NCBI RefSeq assembly: GCF_015594725.1 | Contig: NZ_JADNRC010000008.1 | Span: forward strand, 124,001-188,000 | DNA from: Flavobacterium sp. ALJ2 | Lineage (GTDB): Bacteria; Bacteroidota; Bacteroidia; Flavobacteriales; Flavobacteriaceae | Direction: 5' to 3' | DNA: 64,000 nt | Part shown: piece by piece, positions 61,908 through 64,000 of the stretch | How the letters are laid out: every line of letters starts with the position of its first letter | How positions within the stretch are numbered: position 1 is the first letter of the stretch | Notes under the pieces: model-generated | The model's database searches: none | What the model saw: the letters and a program-made list of their open reading frames with translations, nothing else | What the model was told of the DNA's origin: nothing | Position numbers and translations under genes: made by a program

Positions 61908-62543
61908 TTATGATTTTGGTAATGCTGCACCTACGGCAATATCACAACGGTGACCATCTTGTCCGTGTGCCGGATTCATTCCAGGAGCAGTAACATCGGT
62001 ATTTGGAGCAGGAAGCGGAATCGCCATTTGTTGGCTAACGGTACCCGACCCCGATTGTGTTTGTTGAGTAGTTTGAGTAGTTGCTTTTGGAGCTGTAGAA
62101 TTTAATGGTGCACCTACAGCAATATCACAACGATGTCCTTTTTGTCCGTGAGGAGGATTCATTCCTTTGGCAGTAGTTGTTGTGGGTTGAGCAGTTGCTG
62201 TATTTGTTACTACAGTTGTTGTAGGAGCAGTTTGAGTTGTGGTTTGTTGTACTGTTTGTACAGGAGCTGCTGAATTTAAAGGAGCACCAACTTCAATGTC
62301 GCAACGATGGCCAGGTTGTCCGTGAGCAGGATTAATCCCTCCTGTAGCACCCATTACAGTGTTTGGATTTGCTACTGTTGCAGGTGTTTGAACTTCCGAA
62401 TTTGCTTTTGTCGTGTCTTGTGCCAATCCTAGTTTTACTAATTCAGATGCTGGCGTACTTTCCTGAGGTTCTAATCCTTTTTTACAAGAAACAAGAAGTA
62501 TTGAGGAAATGATTAACGAGCTTATAAAGATTTTCGAATTCAT
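61908..62543 (-). CDS. Lipoprotein with three HGQxGHRCDI repeats
   Basis: 211 residues. Lipoprotein signal with lipobox LVSC (lipidated Cys20). Three ~20-residue repeats begin near residues 70, 128 and 189, each with (I/M)NPxHGQxGHRCDIxVGAxL. They are separated by low-complexity Thr/Gln/Pro/Ala linkers (VQQTTTQTAPTTT). The invariant His, His and Cys of each unit could bind metal or form disulfides. No enzyme motif. Similar repeats occur singly in flavobacterial lipoproteins; the function is unknown. Single gene with a shared terminator. Confidence 0.72.
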   Translation of the reverse strand: MNSKIFISSLIISSILLVSCKKGLEPQESTPASELVKLGLAQDTTKANSEVQTPATVANPNTVMGATGGINPAHGQPGHRCDIEVGAPLNSAAPVQTVQQTTTQTAPTTTVVTNTATAQPTTTTAKGMNPPHGQKGHRCDIAVGAPLNSTAPKATTQTTQQTQSGSGTVSQQMAIPLPAPNTDVTAPGMNPAHGQDGHRCDIAVGAALPKS

Positions 62544-62710
62544 GTGTAAGTGATTTTTAAAGTTCTCGAATATACTCGTTTTTTTAATTTATTTTCTAGT
62601 AGGACTTTGTTAAAAACAAGTTTAGCCACAGATTATAAGGATTAGAATGATTTTTTTTATGTGATTAAATCATTGTAGATAATGTAAAAATATTTAAGTT
62701 TAAGATTTTA

Positions 62711-62841
62711 TACTGCGATTGTCCTTCGACTCCGCTCAGGATGACACTACTGATAACTGCAAACTGAATATCGTGACTAAAAACTGCGACTGTTCTTCGG
62801 CTTCGCTCAGGATGAGACTACTGATTATTGTAAACTGAAAA
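62711..62841. repeat. Two tandem copies of a CTTCGACTCCGCTCAGGATGA repeat
   Basis: Copy 1 (62711-62770) has ACTGCGAT, CTTCGACTCCGCTCAGGATG and ACTACTGATAACTGCAAAC. Copy 2 (62781-62841) has ACTGCGAC, CTTCGGCTTCGCTCAGGATG and ACTACTGATTATTGTAAAC. They are related to one arm of the REP at 16879. They fill most of the 335-bp gap 62544-62878. Confidence 0.8.
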
Positions 62842-62878
62842 CTATTTTCTTAACTTTAAAAATAAATAACTATATACT

Positions 62879-63370
62879 ATGAAAAAGTCAATTCTACTTC
62901 TTTTATTCATTACATCATTTGCGCATGCACAAACTGTTGAGGTTGATAAAATAAATAAAACCCTCGATGCTTGGCATAAAGCCGCTGCGACTGCCAGTTA
63001 TGAACCTTATTTTGCTTTAATGGCCGAAGATGTAATTTTTATAGGTACAGATGCTACTGAAAATTGGAACAAAGCCGATTTTAAAGTTTGGGCAAAGCCT
63101 TTTTTTGATAGAGGAAAAGCGTGGAATTTTACAGCATTAGAACGTCATGTCTTTTTTGATGCAACAGGAAAAACAGCTTGGTTTGATGAATTGCTTGATA
63201 CCCAAATGAAAATTTGTCGCGGATCGGGAGTTATGGTAAAAGTGGGAAAAGAATGGAAGGTAAAGCATTATGTATTGTCTATGACGATTCCAAACGACAA
63301 TGTAGATGAGGTTGTGAAAATAAAAGCACCAATTGAAGATGGAATGATTGCTAAACTTAAGAAAAAGTAA
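62879..63370 (+). CDS. Exported NTF2/SnoaL-like protein
   Basis: 163 residues. Signal peptide MKKSILLLLFITSFAHAQ. The rest is an NTF2-like cone fold: INKTLDAWHKAAATASYEPYF, FALMAEDVIFIGTDATENW, FKVWAKPFFDRGKAWNF, and a late GSGVMVKVGKEWKVKHYVLS. This fits the SnoaL-3 group. No activity can be assigned. Single gene. Confidence 0.85.
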   Translation: MKKSILLLLFITSFAHAQTVEVDKINKTLDAWHKAAATASYEPYFALMAEDVIFIGTDATENWNKADFKVWAKPFFDRGKAWNFTALERHVFFDATGKTAWFDELLDTQMKICRGSGVMVKVGKEWKVKHYVLSMTIPNDNVDEVVKIKAPIEDGMIAKLKKK

Positions 63371-63565
63371 GTAAAGACTTTGTTTTTAGTCTTTTAAAAA
63401 TTGAAATTCTAATTTCATTATAATAGGATTGATAATTTAATATATTAATTAGAAACTCAAAATAGGATACTGGCAATAAAAAGCTTTTAAAACTGCAATA
63501 TTGATTATAATTTAATGTCGACCACTATTTTTCAGCCTTTAAAAAGTAAAATACTTGTTTTTTTA

Positions 63566-63573
63566 TAACTTTG
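63566..63573 (+). promoter_or_regulatory. Candidate -7 element of the ammonium transporter gene
   Basis: TAACTTTG fits TAnnTTTG, 39 nt before the ATG. The upstream gap 63371-63565 shows no gene. Confidence 0.4.
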
Positions 63574-63612
63574 ACCCCTATATAAATGGGGTTAAAGTAA
63601 AGTATTTTGAAA

Positions 63613-64000
63613 ATGAAAATAGAAAAGTGGTGGATTATTTCCTTTGTCATTATAAGTATCATATCTATAACGGGTGCATTTTGGCCAACAGTTAGCGGAA
63701 CTGATTATGTTCTTTCAGAATTTGGATCTACAGATCATATTGTTCCTGCCGATGTTGCCTGGATGCTTACTTCTTGTTGTCTGGTTTTGATTATGACCCC
63801 AGGACTTTCCTTTTTTTATGGAGGAATGGTTGGGAAAAAGAATGTGATATCTACCATGCTCCAAAGTTTTATATGCCTTGGAGTAGTGACACTTTTGTGG
63901 GTTGTAGTTGGTTTTAGTCTTGCTTTTGGAGAGCCAATAGGGATTCATTCAGGAGGAAATTTTTACAGCTTCGTAGGAAATCCAACAACATTTGCCTTTA
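63613..64000 (+). CDS. amtB: Ammonium transporter (Amt), N-terminal part
   Basis: 129 full codons from ATG 63613 to the window edge. An N-terminal membrane helix (WWIISFVIISIISITGAFW) is followed by the first conserved core helices: DVAWMLTSCCLVLIMTPGLS then FFYGGMVGKKNVISTMLQSF. The second segment matches the Amt signature around the periplasmic Phe gate. Mediates ammonium uptake. C-terminal half is missing from the window; a PII gene is not visible. Confidence 0.93.
   Translation, partial: MKIEKWWIISFVIISIISITGAFWPTVSGTDYVLSEFGSTDHIVPADVAWMLTSCCLVLIMTPGLSFFYGGMVGKKNVISTMLQSFICLGVVTLLWVVVGFSLAFGEPIGIHSGGNFYSFVGNPTTFAF

Noticed and set aside
1..64000. CRISPR array
   Set aside because: No evenly spaced short direct repeats were seen; the repeats present are scattered intergenic elements with inverted ends.

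Overview
The window looks like chromosomal DNA of a Flavobacteriaceae species, most likely Flavobacterium. It is AT-rich. Promoters follow the Bacteroidota -7 consensus TAnnTTTG. There is a type IX secretion C-terminal sorting domain, a fused MurF-alanine racemase, and a SucA of the flavobacterial form. Genus-level placement is inference; no 16S rRNA gene is present.

Layout. 1-2.75 kb: TetR-TolC-adaptor efflux operon (minus strand, adaptor cut by the window edge) and a YceI gene interrupted by an in-frame TAG. 2.9-9.3 kb: polyprenyl synthetase, a small conserved protein, and the 2-oxoglutarate dehydrogenase genes sucA-sucB. 9.4-13.5 kb: a PixA/AidA-type inclusion-body protein, a type IX-secreted protein with SprB-like repeats, a retropepsin-like protease and a TPR protein. 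13.8-19.3 kb: TatD, acyltransferase and asparaginase in a row, then a divergent MFS exporter/LysR pair. 19.3-26.6 kb: tRNA-Ser(GGA), followed immediately by a type I restriction-modification operon hsdR-hsdS-ATPase-hsdM. The extra ATPase has the architecture and spaced Arg-Glu-His residues of a PrrC-type anticodon nuclease. 26.7-37.3 kb: a long, mostly minus-strand run of small accessory genes (XRE, three GNATs, nitrilase, AraC, arylamine N-acetyltransferase, PhzF, VOC, tautomerase, DUF1801, DUF4265, SMI1/KNR4), interspersed with about 150-bp inverted-repeat elements. 37.4-43.2 kb: asd, mscL, murF-alr and two membrane or envelope proteins. 43.6-52.7 kb: a His/Cys-rich small protein plus TonB-dependent receptor, a prolyl oligopeptidase, a Gfo/Idh/MocA oxidoreductase and an AsmA-like protein. 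52.9-58.5 kb: a compact three-gene unit of DNA cytosine methyltransferase, a 966-residue protein with two GHKL ATPase modules, and a receiver-domain protein. 58.6-64 kb: small orphan ORFs, a ribosome hibernation factor, a Rossmann oxidoreductase, a secreted flavodoxin-Rid fusion, a lipoprotein with three HGQxGHRCDI repeats, an NTF2-like protein and the start of an ammonium transporter.

The strongest candidate for an undescribed system is the 52.9-58.5 kb trio. It pairs a 5mC methyltransferase with a MORC/MutL-like ATPase that also carries a histidine-kinase-like C-terminus (candidate phospho-His762), and with a receiver-domain partner (candidate phospho-Asp86). It contains no recognisable nuclease. 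This suggests a modification-linked defence system that signals by phosphorelay. The second candidate is the anticodon-nuclease-like gene nested in the type I locus. Both are inferences from motifs and gene order.
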